Shown: positions 28,238-38,300 of the stretch, piece by piece | Layout of the letters: each line of letters begins with the position of its first letter | Position numbering within the stretch: position 1 is the first letter of the stretch | Source of the DNA: Pseudomonas pseudonitroreducens | GTDB lineage: Bacteria; Pseudomonadota; Gammaproteobacteria; Pseudomonadales; Pseudomonadaceae | Reading direction: 5' to 3' | Length of the DNA stretch: 64,000 bases | NCBI RefSeq assembly: GCF_021603645.1 | Contig: NZ_BQHJ01000001.1 | Location: 806,001 to 870,000 of the forward strand | The notes under the pieces: model-generated | Told to the model about the DNA's origin: nothing | Seen by the model: only the letters and a program-made list of their open reading frames with translations | The model's database searches: none | Position numbers and translations under genes: made by a program

Positions 28238-29194
28238 TCAGCTGCGCGGAATCACAGTCACCCAATACCCTGTTCGATACACCGCCGAGACCGGGAAGCT
28301 GCGCTCCAGGGCTCGCAGCGCAAGGTCCGTGTCATCCAGTGGGAAGGCCCCGGAAATGCGCAGGCCGCTGATGCGTGGATCGCACCTCAGCCAGCCATGG
28401 CGGTAACGGCCGAGCTCCTCCAGCAACTCGCCGAGTGGGCGGTCAATCGCGATCAGGCTGCCCTGTTCCCAGGCGCCCACAGAGGCATCGTTGGCTCGCG
28501 CGGGGCCGATGATTCCAGAGGCGATGCGGGCGTATTGGCCCGCCTCCAGGCGCAGGGCCGTGCGCTGGCCCGGCACGCTCACTTCGACGGCTTTCTCCAG
28601 TACCGCTACCTCGGTGCCGCCAGCCCAGCTGCGCACAGTGAAGCGAGTTCCCAGAGCGTGCACGCTGGCATCGGGGCTCTGTACGCGGAATGGCCTGCCG
28701 AGCGCATCGCTGGCGGTGCTTACCAGTACCTCCCCGGCACGCAGAATGATCAGGCGCTGGTTCGCGTCGAAACGCACATCCACCGCGCTGTCGGTGTTGA
28801 GCAGCAACTGGCTGCCGTCGGCCAGGGTGAAGCTACGGCGCTCGCCCACGGCAGTCCTGTAACCGGCAGTGAGGCGTTGGCGTGCATCGCTGCGCCAACC
28901 CAGGGTGGCCAGTCCGCCCAGCGAGGCCAGCACCACGACGCTACGCAGTACCTGGCGTCGAGATTCTCCGGCCGAGGCCAGGGTTGCCGCAGCCAGCCGA
29001 CCCGGTACCCGAGCCATCTGCAGGTTCACCGATTCGATACGTTGCCAGGCGCGCTGATTGATCGGGTCGGCCGCCAGCCAGCGCTGCCAGGCCTGCTGGT
29101 CGCTGGCGGCAGGCGATTCATTGGCGAGCCGCGCATACCATTGCGCCGCTTCGCTGATGGCCTCGCGTTCACTCGGCTTGAGGGCGTCGTTCAC
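28238..29194 (-). CDS. FecR-family anti-sigma/signalling protein
   Basis: A 318-residue protein. The start is taken as the GTG at 29194, which overlaps the sigma factor stop as GTGA; an open frame runs upstream in the sigma gene but is a shadow. The N-terminal domain (EREAISEAAQWYARLANESP..QQAWQRW) is the sigma-binding region. One membrane segment near residues 90-105 separates it from the periplasmic FecR domain (FTLADGSQLLLNTDSAVDVRF). It relays the receptor signal to the sigma factor. Confidence 0.88.
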   Translation of the reverse strand: MNDALKPSEREAISEAAQWYARLANESPAASDQQAWQRWLAADPINQRAWQRIESVNLQMARVPGRLAAATLASAGESRRQVLRSVVVLASLGGLATLGWRSDARQRLTAGYRTAVGERRSFTLADGSQLLLNTDSAVDVRFDANQRLIILRAGEVLVSTASDALGRPFRVQSPDASVHALGTRFTVRSWAGGTEVAVLEKAVEVSVPGQRTALRLEAGQYARIASGIIGPARANDASVGAWEQGSLIAIDRPLGELLEELGRYRHGWLRCDPRISGLRISGAFPLDDTDLALRALERSFPVSAVYRTGYWVTVIPRS

Positions 29195-29700
29195 GAGATG
29201 CCCGCCATGGCCAGGCAGCAGTGCTCCATGGCCTTGGCCATGTACTTGTTGACGGTGCGGATCGAGATACCCAGCCGCTCGGCAATCTGGCTGTAGGTCA
29301 GTCCTTCGAGCTGGGACAGGATGAAGGCCTGCCGGGTCTTCTGCCCGAGGCCATCCAGCATCCGGTCGATCTCTGTCAGCGCCTCGAGGAGCAGGGCCTG
29401 CTCTTCGAGGGACGGCTGAACAGCCTCGGGAAGCAGGGCGAGCGCGTCCAGATAGGCGCGCTCCAGTGAGCGCCGCCGGTACAGGTCGATCACCAGTCCG
29501 CGGGCGATGGTCTGCAGGTAGTGCCTGGGTTCGCGAATGCTCCCGGCGCTCTTTGCCATGAGGACGCGCACGAAGGTGTCCTGCGCCAGATCGGCCGCAT
29601 CGGCAGAGTCGTTGAGGCGTTTGCGCAGCCAGCCACGAAGCCAGCCGTGATGGTCGCGGTAAAGCATCCCTACCGCCTGCAGCGACGAATCTCCCTGCAT
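29191..29700 (-). CDS. FecI-type ECF sigma factor
   Basis: A 169-residue sigma-70 family protein with region 2 (AADLAQDTFVRVLM) and region 4 (LEGLTYSQIAERLGISIRTVNKYMAKAM). It heads the sigma/FecR/receptor operon, and a Fur-box-like sequence lies 23 bp upstream. It therefore should be expressed under iron limitation and direct transcription of the receptor gene when the siderophore is present. Confidence 0.9.
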   Translation of the reverse strand: MQGDSSLQAVGMLYRDHHGWLRGWLRKRLNDSADAADLAQDTFVRVLMAKSAGSIREPRHYLQTIARGLVIDLYRRRSLERAYLDALALLPEAVQPSLEEQALLLEALTEIDRMLDGLGQKTRQAFILSQLEGLTYSQIAERLGISIRTVNKYMAKAMEHCCLAMAGIS

Positions 29701-29722
29701 TGCAATCCCCTAAGAACAATTT

Positions 29723-29741
29723 GCAAACGACAATCGTTATC
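29723..29741 (-). promoter_or_regulatory. Fur box upstream of the ECF sigma gene
   Basis: On the minus strand the 19 bases GATAACGATTGTCGTTTGC match the Fur consensus GATAATGATAATCATTATC at 13 of 19 positions. The site sits immediately before the sigma gene, as is usual for FecI-type genes. Confidence 0.7.
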
Positions 29742-29783
29742 AAATATACGGGATGTTGCAATGCTTGAAAACTGCAGGCTGGC

Positions 29784-29848
29784 GAGCGTCCGCTCCTGGC
29801 CGATTTCGCCGCTGGTGAGAGGCAGCTACCGACCCATAGCGGACGCTC
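29784..29848. repeat. 65-bp palindromic intergenic repeat, copy 1
   Basis: The ends GAGCGTCCGCT and AGCGGACGCTC are perfect inverted repeats, with further partial pairing inside (GGCCGAT / GGCAGC...CCGACC). It resembles a type of short intergenic repeat seen in many pseudomonad genomes. A diverged copy lies at 31516-31577. Confidence 0.7.
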
Positions 29849-29867
29849 CTGGGCGGAGGCGGTTCGT

Positions 29868-30737
29868 CTATTCCGCCTTAGCTTCTTCCAGCAGCCAGCG
29901 CTCGAATTTCTCCAGAGCTGAAGAGGTCTCCATATCTGGGCGTGTCACCAAGACGTAGTGTTCGCACAATTCCGCGATGGCTGGCCACGGCGCGACGAGC
30001 TTGCCTCCCCGCAACTCCTCCTCAACGTAGCGGCCAGGTACCAGCGCCATGCCGATTCCTGCTTTTGCCGCTTCGATCAGTAGAGCGTAGCGATCATAGG
30101 TGGGGCCAGTGGGGTCACCACTAAGGGGCAAGCCGGCGAGCACAGCATAGCGCGGCCAAGTGTAGGGGCTTGCCAGCTTGTGTAGCAGCGGCATGCTTTG
30201 TGGGGATTGGCTTGCCAGGCGGGGATGACAGACAGCGACCATCGGCTCTGCGAACAGTGGCTGTACTTTCAGGGTGTGCCATATGGGGTAGTCAAAGTTG
30301 ATCGCGGCGTGCAGGCCACTTTCCTCCAGTGAAAATGGGTGAGTTCGTTCGCGGAGGTTGATCTCGATCTCTGGATGTTTTTCTTGAAAGCGCGTGAGCC
30401 TGGGAATCAGCCAACGGCTGGCGAGCGTCGGGATGACTCCGATCTCCAGCGAGGTAATGCCTCGTGAGCCTGCAATTAGCTGAAGGGTGTGCCGCTCGAT
30501 ATCGGCCAGTGAAGCGCGAATCTGAGACGCGTAGCCTGCACCATGGGTTGATAGTTCGACTCGATTGCCGACACGATGGAATAGCCGCATTCCAAGAAAT
30601 TCTTCCAGCTTGGCGATCTGTCGGCTGATGGCGGCTTCGCTGAGGGACAGCTCCTGTGCCGCCTTGGCGAAGCTTTGGTGACGGGCGGCTGCTTCCAGCG
30701 CAAGCAGTGCGGCAATGCTCGGCAGACGTCTGCTCAT
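29868..30737 (-). CDS. LysR-family transcriptional regulator (GcvA-like)
   Basis: A 289-residue regulator with an N-terminal winged helix (SIAALLALEAAARHQSFAKAAQELSLSEAAISRQIAKLEEFLG) and a C-terminal periplasmic-binding-like effector domain. The start pattern LPSIAALLALEAAARH fits the GcvA/AmpR/TrpI-type subgroup. It is divergent from the DUF998 gene, about 150 bp away, and probably controls it and itself. The effector is unknown. Confidence 0.88.
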   Translation of the reverse strand: MSRRLPSIAALLALEAAARHQSFAKAAQELSLSEAAISRQIAKLEEFLGMRLFHRVGNRVELSTHGAGYASQIRASLADIERHTLQLIAGSRGITSLEIGVIPTLASRWLIPRLTRFQEKHPEIEINLRERTHPFSLEESGLHAAINFDYPIWHTLKVQPLFAEPMVAVCHPRLASQSPQSMPLLHKLASPYTWPRYAVLAGLPLSGDPTGPTYDRYALLIEAAKAGIGMALVPGRYVEEELRGGKLVAPWPAIAELCEHYVLVTRPDMETSSALEKFERWLLEEAKAE

Positions 30738-30886
30738 TGGAGCCCTCCATGGTTCGAGGGGCGACAGGATGACGCATGCGCAAGCTGGCTTGCAAAAAAA
30801 TTGGTAACGCGAAGACGAATCCCCTCCTTAGCATGCAGCGACTAAAAGATGGAGTTCTTCATCGCATGACAAGGGAGTGCCGTACC

Positions 30887-31528
30887 GTGAAGACCATTGA
30901 CCGTACGTTTCTGGGGCTGGGGCTGTTGATTCCTCTCTGGCTGCTCGCTGGCGTGGCGCTGACCTCGCTGGGATATCCGGGTTATAGCCATGTTGACCAG
31001 GCGATGAGCCAGTTGGGAGCGGTGGGAGCGCCCACGCAATACTATTCAGCATGGGTTAATAACTTCCCCCTGGGGGTGCTCTTTGTGCTGTTCGCGGTAG
31101 GTGTGGCACGGCGGTTCGCAAGGTCGCGTCTGGCGCTGCTAAGCGCGGCCTTGATCCTGCTTCACGGTCTCGCGAGCTTCACGACCGGCCTGTTCTCTTG
31201 CGACCAGGGATGTGCGCCGGCACAGCCGTCGGTCTCGCAGCAGGTGCACAATCTGGCAGGATTGGTGATGTTCCTCTCGCTGACGCTGGCCGGCGCGTTG
31301 TGGATCTTTCTTGGCGAGAAACTACTGTCATCACCATGGTTCGGGTGGTTCTCGTTGTTCTGCGTGATCCTTGCCATCGTCACAGTCGCAATGATGGCCA
31401 AGGCATTCGGCGACGGACATGGGTTTGGCTTGTATCAGCGACTCAATTACGCAGTTTCAGTTGTCTGGGTGGCTGCACTTTCATGGATGGCACTCAGAGG
31501 CGAGTCAGCGTCTGCGAGTGTCCGTTAA
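30887..31528 (+). CDS. DUF998 integral membrane protein
   Basis: A 213-residue protein with about six hydrophobic segments (first at residues ~7-24). A conserved start of the mature part, DQAMSQLGAVGAPTQYYSAWVNN, fits DUF998, and an internal CDQGC pair is seen. The GTG at 30887 follows AAGGGAG at good spacing; the ATG at 30866 is an alternative. The function is unknown. Its stop codon lies inside the second copy of the palindromic repeat, which suggests the repeat inserted at or replaced the 3' end. Confidence 0.75.
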   Translation: MKTIDRTFLGLGLLIPLWLLAGVALTSLGYPGYSHVDQAMSQLGAVGAPTQYYSAWVNNFPLGVLFVLFAVGVARRFARSRLALLSAALILLHGLASFTTGLFSCDQGCAPAQPSVSQQVHNLAGLVMFLSLTLAGALWIFLGEKLLSSPWFGWFSLFCVILAIVTVAMMAKAFGDGHGFGLYQRLNYAVSVVWVAALSWMALRGESASASVR

Positions 31529-31577
31529 TGGCCGCTTGCTGCCGTTCCTGCGAGGCAACTACCGAGCCATGGCGAGC
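31516..31577. repeat. Diverged copy of the palindromic intergenic repeat, copy 2
   Basis: Aligns with 29784-29848 through GAG-GTCCG-T, TGGCCG, GCCG, GAGGCA-CTACCGA and CCAT-GCG blocks. The terminal inverted repeat is partly lost. It overlaps the last four codons and stop of the DUF998 gene. Confidence 0.6.
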
Positions 31578-31852
31578 TTGCCAACGCTTGTCGCGGGCCA
31601 AGCTGCGGGGCGTGGCAGAGTCAGCCATGCTGATCTTCGTGTAATCACTTTCCTACAAAGTTCGACTGCTTTTCATATCTCTTGCTTCACGACATACGAA
31701 GAGAATGCCTTTATCGGTAGCTTTTTGTCGTGCGGCGGAGGCTGATTCACTGAACTCGTGTCCTCCTGGTTCCGGGGCGCTCCGGCCCGGTAAGCACGAG
31801 GCTCGTGGCGACGTCGGGGCGCTTGTCGATGCGTTGGAGCAAGGTGATTCGC

Positions 31853-33424
31853 ATGAAGCAGCAAACTGCCTGGCCACTGGATCTGCGTTGGCTGATTCTC
31901 GGGCTGGTCCTGCTGTCAGTTCTGGCCACGCTGGCCAATAGTCTGACGATGGCATACAGAGTCCAGCGTGATGCGCTGATCGAGCATGCACTGGCGGCCA
32001 ACAGCGCCTATGCATCAAAGGTCGCTTCGAGCATCAGTGAGTTCCTGCGTTCGACTCAAAGCCACCTGCGCTTCAGCGCTGGCGAGCTGAGCAAGCATTG
32101 GGGCGATGCTTCACGCCTGCGAGACGAAGCGGTGCGTTTGCAGACGCAGGACATCGACTTCAACTCCATCGCCATTGTCGATGCTGACGGCAAGGTCTTG
32201 CAGGCCTATCCGGATGCATTGCAGATCATTGGCACCACGCTGCGCTCGGAAAGTATCCAGCAAGCGCTGCAGACTCGTCGCCCGCAAATCAGCCCAGCCT
32301 ATGTTTCCGTGGCCGGCAACCTGGTGGTGTTCATCTCGCAGCCGATCTTCGATTCCTCCGGAAACTTCCTCGGAACCGTTGGCGGGTCTGTCTATCTGCG
32401 CAAGCAGAGTGCGCTGCATACCGTGATCAGCAGCCATTTCCACCATGAAGGGACTTTTGCTTTCGTTGCCGACGGAAACCGTCGTCTGCTATTCCACCCG
32501 GAGCAGAATCGCATCGGCGAAAAGCTCGACTGGAGCAAGACCGTCGATGCTGCGTTGCGAGGTGCGAGCGGGTCGATGGAGGTACCGAACTACCTGGGGA
32601 TCCCGATGCTTGCCGGGTACGCCTACGTGGAAAGCGCCAACTGGGCGGTAGTCGCTCAGCAACCGCGTGAGATAGCGCTGGCACCGCTCGGGCGGCTGAT
32701 GCGCGACATGATCCTGGAGATGGTTCCGGCTGGACTCGTCGGGCTGATCCTGGTCTGGTACGGCACTGCGCTGATTGCCCGTCCGCTGCATGAGCTCGCG
32801 TCGATCGCCGAGCAATTGTCGGCGTCGCAGACAGCGGAGCGGTTAAAGGCGGTGAATGCCTGGTACCCCGATGCTTCGGCGATTCGCCAGGCCATGCTGG
32901 CTGGCGTGCAGTTGCTGCAGCAGAAACTGGGACGGCTGAGCCATGAGGCGCAAAGTGACTGCCTGACCGGTCTTGCCAATCGCCGTGCCATGGGCGAGCT
33001 CCTTCAGTTGCTGGAGCAAACAGGCCAGGAATTCTCGGTGCTGGCGCTGGATATCGACTACTTCAAGCGTGTCAACGACACCTATGGCCATGATGCGGGA
33101 GACGTAGCGCTGCAACAGGTAGCGGTAGTGCTCCAGGAATACACCCGCGCTGGTGACCTGGCGTGCCGGGCTGGTGGGGAGGAGTTCACCCTGATCTTGC
33201 CGGACGCGTCGTTGACGACGGCGCAAGCGATTGCCGAGCGCATTCGCGAAACAATCGCTGCTCGTGAGATTCCACCGATCGGTCACGTCACCGTGTCCAT
33301 TGGTGTGGCGAGTTGCGGCAGTGCAGGCGAGTCGGCAGAGGCAACACTCAAGCGGGCAGATCAGTGTCTGTATCAGGCCAAAAAAGGTGGGCGTAATCGA
33401 GTTGAATCGATCAGCGCAGGGTAG
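31853..33424 (+). CDS. Membrane-bound diguanylate cyclase with a Cache sensor domain
   Basis: A 523-residue protein. A membrane segment at residues ~12-32 is followed by a periplasmic dCache-like domain (~35-280), a second membrane segment (~285-305), a short HAMP-like linker and a GGDEF domain. The active-site loop is GGEEF. RAGD, five residues upstream, matches the RxxD inhibitory site, so c-di-GMP feedback is expected. It should make c-di-GMP in response to an external small molecule. The start at 31853 is preceded by GGAG and GGTG. Confidence 0.88.
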   Translation: MKQQTAWPLDLRWLILGLVLLSVLATLANSLTMAYRVQRDALIEHALAANSAYASKVASSISEFLRSTQSHLRFSAGELSKHWGDASRLRDEAVRLQTQDIDFNSIAIVDADGKVLQAYPDALQIIGTTLRSESIQQALQTRRPQISPAYVSVAGNLVVFISQPIFDSSGNFLGTVGGSVYLRKQSALHTVISSHFHHEGTFAFVADGNRRLLFHPEQNRIGEKLDWSKTVDAALRGASGSMEVPNYLGIPMLAGYAYVESANWAVVAQQPREIALAPLGRLMRDMILEMVPAGLVGLILVWYGTALIARPLHELASIAEQLSASQTAERLKAVNAWYPDASAIRQAMLAGVQLLQQKLGRLSHEAQSDCLTGLANRRAMGELLQLLEQTGQEFSVLALDIDYFKRVNDTYGHDAGDVALQQVAVVLQEYTRAGDLACRAGGEEFTLILPDASLTTAQAIAERIRETIAAREIPPIGHVTVSIGVASCGSAGESAEATLKRADQCLYQAKKGGRNRVESISAG

Positions 33425-33634
33425 CCACTATCCTGCACGGCCTCGCGTTCATGGACGCCTCCAGCCTGCAAGGTCGAGCCTTTGCAGCCGCTTCTGGCGG
33501 ATTACTGCCAACTCAGGCTGACCGATTTCAGTTGCCTGGGCGGCACCGGCCCGGCGACAGCCTGGAGTCAGCATAAGGCGAACCCGGAAGCAGCCTGCTC
33601 AGCACAAGCCGGAATCGCTCGAAGAACAGGCGAT

Positions 33635-33656
33635 GCTGGGGCCGCGAGGCCCCAGC
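33635..33656. terminator. Perfect GC-rich hairpin between convergent genes
   Basis: GCTGGGGCC-GCGA-GGCCCCAGC, 9-bp perfect stem with a 4-nt loop, eight bases after the tpsB stop and ~210 bases after the cyclase stop. There is no T-run on either strand. It is probably a shared, non-canonical terminator. Confidence 0.5.
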
Positions 33657-33663
33657 TGCGGGG

Positions 33664-35397
33664 TCAGAACAGTTTGAGGAAGTTGATGTAGAGCCTTGGC
33701 GCTTTCCCGTTGTCGTCATCGAACTCTTTCGCCGAAACGGAGCGGGTGAGCGGGAAGGCGACTTCCGGCGAAACATAGGTGTCCTTGAGGATGTTCAGGT
33801 GCGCGCCAATGCCGGTGGAGGAGAGGCTTTCCCTGCTCACCCAGCTGGGGTCTTCGCTCCAGACCTTGCCGAAATCCCAGAACGCGTAGTACTGCGTCGG
33901 CACGGCATAGCTCTTGAAGGTATGGATGCGGTTGTACTGCAGCTCGGTCTTCAGTGCGAAGCCGCTATCGCCGGTAATCTCCGACGGGTCGTAGCCGCGG
34001 CCGAACTCGCTGCCGCCCACGCCGAACTGCTCGGGGCTGAGCAGTGCCTGGCCGAACGATGTCTGTGCCGTGGCGGCGAGGTACAGGTTGAGCCCATCCA
34101 TCAGCTTCGACAGGTCCTGCAGGCGCTGTGCGTCCATCTGCAGCTTGCTGAAGTCGGTCTGGCCACCTGCGCGAGAGGGGTTGGGGCGACTCTCGTTGCT
34201 CGCTCCCATGATGGCCAGGCCTTTGCTGATCTCGGCTTTTACCAGGTTCTTGCCGCCGTAGGCGTCGAACCAGTCGTAGCTGGCGCCCAGGCGAACAGCG
34301 CGGATTCGGTCCTCGCTCGAGGGCGGCAACTTCTTGTCGTCCAGGTACTCGGAGGTACCGTTGTAGTAGGTGAAGGCGGCGGAGGTCTTGAGTGTCTCGT
34401 CGCGCTGGCGAATCCAGGGACGGGTGATGCGTACGGCGAAGGTGTCCCCCGAGCTGTTGGCGTTGAGGAAGGAGTAGGTGTCGGCGTGGCCGTCGTTGTG
34501 CTGGGCGAGGAAGCTGACGACGTCCCCTTGGCTGCCGACTGGCACTTCGTACTGCCCTTCGAAGAAGGTCATCTTGTTGCCTTCGACGGACTTGCCGGCG
34601 CGGATGCCAAGGTGGTCTCCATGGCCGCTGAGGTCGTTCACGCCGACGCCGCCGTACACCTGCCAGGGGCCGAAGTAGCGGCTGTCGCGGTTGTCGAAGC
34701 CAAAGAAACCTTCGTACTTGCGCAAGGCGTTCTCGACCAGCAGATCAGTACCGCTTTCCACTGGCGATGCCTGCAGGGTGCCGCGGCTGTCGTTGCCGGA
34801 TACGTCGTTCATCAACAGCAGGTTGCGTTCGATGGTCTCGCTGGTCGGCGGGGTTTCCTGGCGGATGTTGTCCGCGTAGCGTTCCAGTGCCTTGTTGCTG
34901 GGACCGGTGAAGCTGACCTTATTGACCTTGCCTTCGAAGACCTGGAGCACCAGGTTGCCTCCCTCCAGCCGTTGCGCCGGCACAATGGTCCTGGCCAGCA
35001 GGAAGCCGGCCTGGCGATAGCGAGCGGTGATGGTGTCGGCAACGGCATGCACTTCGGCCAGGTTGACCGTGTGGCCTTCCAGGTGTTTGAGCACTGCGTC
35101 GAAGGTGCCGGGTGGGTAACTGCTGGCACCGACCAGGGTCACTCTGCCCACCGGGAAGCGCGTACTGGGCAAGGCTTCCAGCTCCGGTGGTGTGGGTTCG
35201 GGCGTGACCACGCTATCAGGCAATTCGAGGGTGCCGGGCATCTCGGTGGGCAAGGTGCGGGCCCCCGCCTTGTCCGGCATTTCCACCCGGCCGGGGTTGA
35301 GTTGCCCCAGGGGTGCAGCTTGCACCTGAGCGGCCAGCAGGAAGGCCGAGACCACCGCTACGGCCAGATGGCTGAGAGAAGAGGGATGCGATTTCAT
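33664..35397 (-). CDS. Two-partner secretion outer membrane transporter (TpsB, ShlB/FhaC family)
   Basis: A 577-residue Omp85-superfamily protein. A signal peptide (to VQA-AP) is followed by a proline-rich linker, two POTRA-like domains (the first with FPVGRVTLVGASSYPPGTFDAVLKHLEGHTV), and a 16-strand barrel ending in LKLF. A near-complete Shine-Dalgarno GGAGG is 9 bp before the ATG at 35397. The alternative ATG at 35403 is too close to it. It exports the TpsA exoprotein encoded immediately upstream; the stop of tpsA and the start of this gene nearly touch. Confidence 0.9.
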   Translation of the reverse strand: MKSHPSSLSHLAVAVVSAFLLAAQVQAAPLGQLNPGRVEMPDKAGARTLPTEMPGTLELPDSVVTPEPTPPELEALPSTRFPVGRVTLVGASSYPPGTFDAVLKHLEGHTVNLAEVHAVADTITARYRQAGFLLARTIVPAQRLEGGNLVLQVFEGKVNKVSFTGPSNKALERYADNIRQETPPTSETIERNLLLMNDVSGNDSRGTLQASPVESGTDLLVENALRKYEGFFGFDNRDSRYFGPWQVYGGVGVNDLSGHGDHLGIRAGKSVEGNKMTFFEGQYEVPVGSQGDVVSFLAQHNDGHADTYSFLNANSSGDTFAVRITRPWIRQRDETLKTSAAFTYYNGTSEYLDDKKLPPSSEDRIRAVRLGASYDWFDAYGGKNLVKAEISKGLAIMGASNESRPNPSRAGGQTDFSKLQMDAQRLQDLSKLMDGLNLYLAATAQTSFGQALLSPEQFGVGGSEFGRGYDPSEITGDSGFALKTELQYNRIHTFKSYAVPTQYYAFWDFGKVWSEDPSWVSRESLSSTGIGAHLNILKDTYVSPEVAFPLTRSVSAKEFDDDNGKAPRLYINFLKLF

Positions 35398-35399
35398 GA

Positions 35400-38300
35400 T
35401 CATTTACCTCCCTTGCCGGGGGCCGGCAGGTCATGCGGGATCACGCTGCGGTTCCAGTCGGGAACGATCAGCTTGCCGTCCTTGAACAGGCTGTTGGCGT
35501 AGGTGAGGACGTCGCGCAGGTCCGCCGTGGTGCTCTGCTGGTTGCCGTAGGAGCGCGGCTTGCAGATCAGCTGGACGGAATAGGTGCGTGCGACCGCGGG
35601 CGAGACGGTGTAGTTGGCGGAGACGGCGCTGGGCGATTCCAGCGCGTCGCAGCGGGTGTTGCCGGGCGACTGCGCGGTAACCGGCAGGGCAGTCGGTGCG
35701 CTGCCCGGCACCACCGGGTTCACCGGCTCCAGTGGAGCCAGCGGGCCGCTGATGGTCAGCGTGCCGTCGCGGAACACCACGGTGTAGTTGCTGCCTGCGT
35801 TGAATGGCGTGCCCTGGCCGATGGCATAGCTGCCGGTTTCCTCGCCGGGGGCTCGGCTCAAACTGCCCCGGGCGATATCGGCACTGTCGCCATTTTTCAG
35901 GCCGCTGACCTGATGGGTCAGTTGCGGGTCGGCCTGCCCCTGTACCTTCGACTTGTCGTCCGCACTCACCACCAGCCGGGCCGGAGTGATCTGCAGGGTG
36001 CCGTCCTTGAACAGCAGCGTGTAGTTCGCGCTGGACAGCGCCAGACTGCCCTGGCCGATGGCGTAACCCTGCGGGCGGACGTTCTCCCCGGACTCCCGTT
36101 GCAGGTCGCCGCCGTTGAGTACAGCGTCTGCCTTGTCGCCGTTCTTCAGCCCGCTGACTGAGTACGCGAGCGCGGGATCACGGTCGCCGTAAACCTTGGT
36201 CTGGTCCTGGGCAGTGACCTCCAGCTGGGCCGGAGTGATGTGCAGCAGATTGCCTTCGTAGCTGAGGCGGTAGTTCCCCGAAAGGCTGGCGACTGCGCCC
36301 TGGTGGATGCCGTAGTCGCCGACATTTTCGCCGGCGCTGCGGGCGAGGTTGCCGGCGACCAGGTTGGCGGCGTCTTCGCCGAGCTTCTGGCCGCTGACCT
36401 GGTAGGTCAGGGCCGGGTCCTGGTCGCCATAGACCTTCGAGTGCTCGTCGGCCTTGACCTTCAGTTCCGCCTGCCGGACTGTCAGCGTGCCCTGGTTGTC
36501 CTCGATGCGATAGCGCCCCTGGGAGCGCTCATCCGCGCTGATCTGGTTGGTGATCTCGTAACCGCCAGGTTTCACATCGCTGGTTGCCGTGGCGGTGGTG
36601 CTCGGTGCGCCGGCCTGGATGCCGCTGCGCCCCAGTTGCTGGTTCACGTAGTCGTCGACACTCTTGACGGCCTGGGCGCTGCTGTCACGGGCAGTGGTCT
36701 GGGTAAGCGTCGGATTGGCCTCGCCATACTCGCGGGATTGGTCATCGGCGGTGACGCTGACCGTGGCCTGGGCGGCGTGGTTGAGGATCACGCCCGGCTC
36801 GGCGGTCTTGTCGACGGTCTCGTAGAAGTGCACCCGCCCGCGCTCCAGGGCCTGTTCGCCGGGAGCGAGCGAGGGGCCGCTGGTGTCGGCTTTCTGCAGC
36901 CAGGGCGTGTCGTTGATCAGGTTCGAGATCAGCGCATCGAGGGAGTCGACCTTGGTGCCGAGATCGACGATGAGCTGCTGGCTCCTGCCATCCTGGGCGT
37001 TGTGCTGGATTTCCTTCTGGTCGCTCGCGCCCTGGATCGCCGAATACGACTCCACGCCCCAGCCATGCTCGTGCAGTGTGGACACCACCTGCAGGCCTCC
37101 GTTGGCGCTGAACGAGAACCCCACGGGCAGTGACGCGCTGCTGCGGTTTCCATCGGTATCGATACGAATGACGCTGGAGAGGGTGGGCTGGTTGGCGTCC
37201 GGGGTGATCCGCCAGGTGATACCCGCCGAGTCCTTGAAGGTCAGGCCGCTGACCAGGTAGTCGGAGCTGTCGAGGTAGTTCAGCAGCACGGCCGGGTCGA
37301 TTTCCCGGTAGCCGCCCTTGCCGTCGGGTGTGACGTAGCCGGTGGCTTCGAACACCAGGTAGTCGAACGACGAGCCGTCCTGGGTTTGCAGTGTGACCTG
37401 GCGGGTATTCGCGCCCCAGGTCTGGGATGGGTCTGCCACGACGTCCTGATAACCGCGATAGACCAGTTGCTGGGCGGTTACGCCGGTCAGGGTTTCGCCG
37501 GAGTAGGGCGCGGTGACGGTGCCGGTGGTGGTGGTGCCGCTGGCATTGGTCTGGTTGAAGCGGAACACGCCATTGCTGGCCTTGCCGGCCAACCTGCCGG
37601 CGTAGTTGAGGTCGCTGTCCATGCGCACGCTGGCGCCCTCGAGGGCGACCTGGCCGCCCATCAGTGCGGTGCCGTCCTGCTGGATGATCGAGGCGACGTT
37701 GGAGGTGCGCAGCCAGGCGATGCCGTTGCCGACATCGATGATTGCCCGCTGGCCGTAATCCGCGCCGGCATTGTTCAGGCGGATGTCGCCGGTGGCGGCG
37801 ATGAACAGGTTGCCGTCCTTGAGCAGGATCGGCGCGTTGATATGCACCGAGCCGCTGTCGCTGCTCAGGTCAGCGCCTTCGTAGGATCTGCCCTGCACCG
37901 GATTGCCGGTAGCGATCAGCGCCAGGGTAGCCGGCTGGCCGTTGCCATCCTGACCGATGTTGGTGGCCACGATGGCGCTGTTGACGTTGATACGCTGGCT
38001 GGCCGAGACCTCGACATTGCCGTTGGCGAGGCCGTTGACGATGGCGCTGGCGGCGACGTTCCACAGGTCGGCGGTGCTCGGCCCGGTGGCGGAGCCGCTG
38101 CTCACGCCGGTTGCGGAATCGGCCTGGGCGTCGCTGACGATATTGACCGTCTCCGGATCGAGCAGCCAGGTGCCTTTGACGGCGCCGCGAGTATCGACAG
38201 TGGCGTCGCTGGTGACCCGCAGCTGCCTGCCGGAGGTTTCCACCACGCCGCCCTGCTGCTGGCCCCTGGCGCTGGCATGGCCGGCGAAGTGGGTCTGGCC

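Noticed and set aside
26071-28371. A 766-codon plus-strand open frame opposite the TonB receptor
   Set aside because: Codon-bias shadow of the receptor gene; composition rich in V, G, H and A, with no family features.
35760-36400. Possible CRISPR or tandem DNA repeat array in the tpsA 3' region
   Set aside because: The repeats are protein-level MBG/YDG domains about 80 residues long and diverged at DNA level; there are no short direct repeats with spacers.
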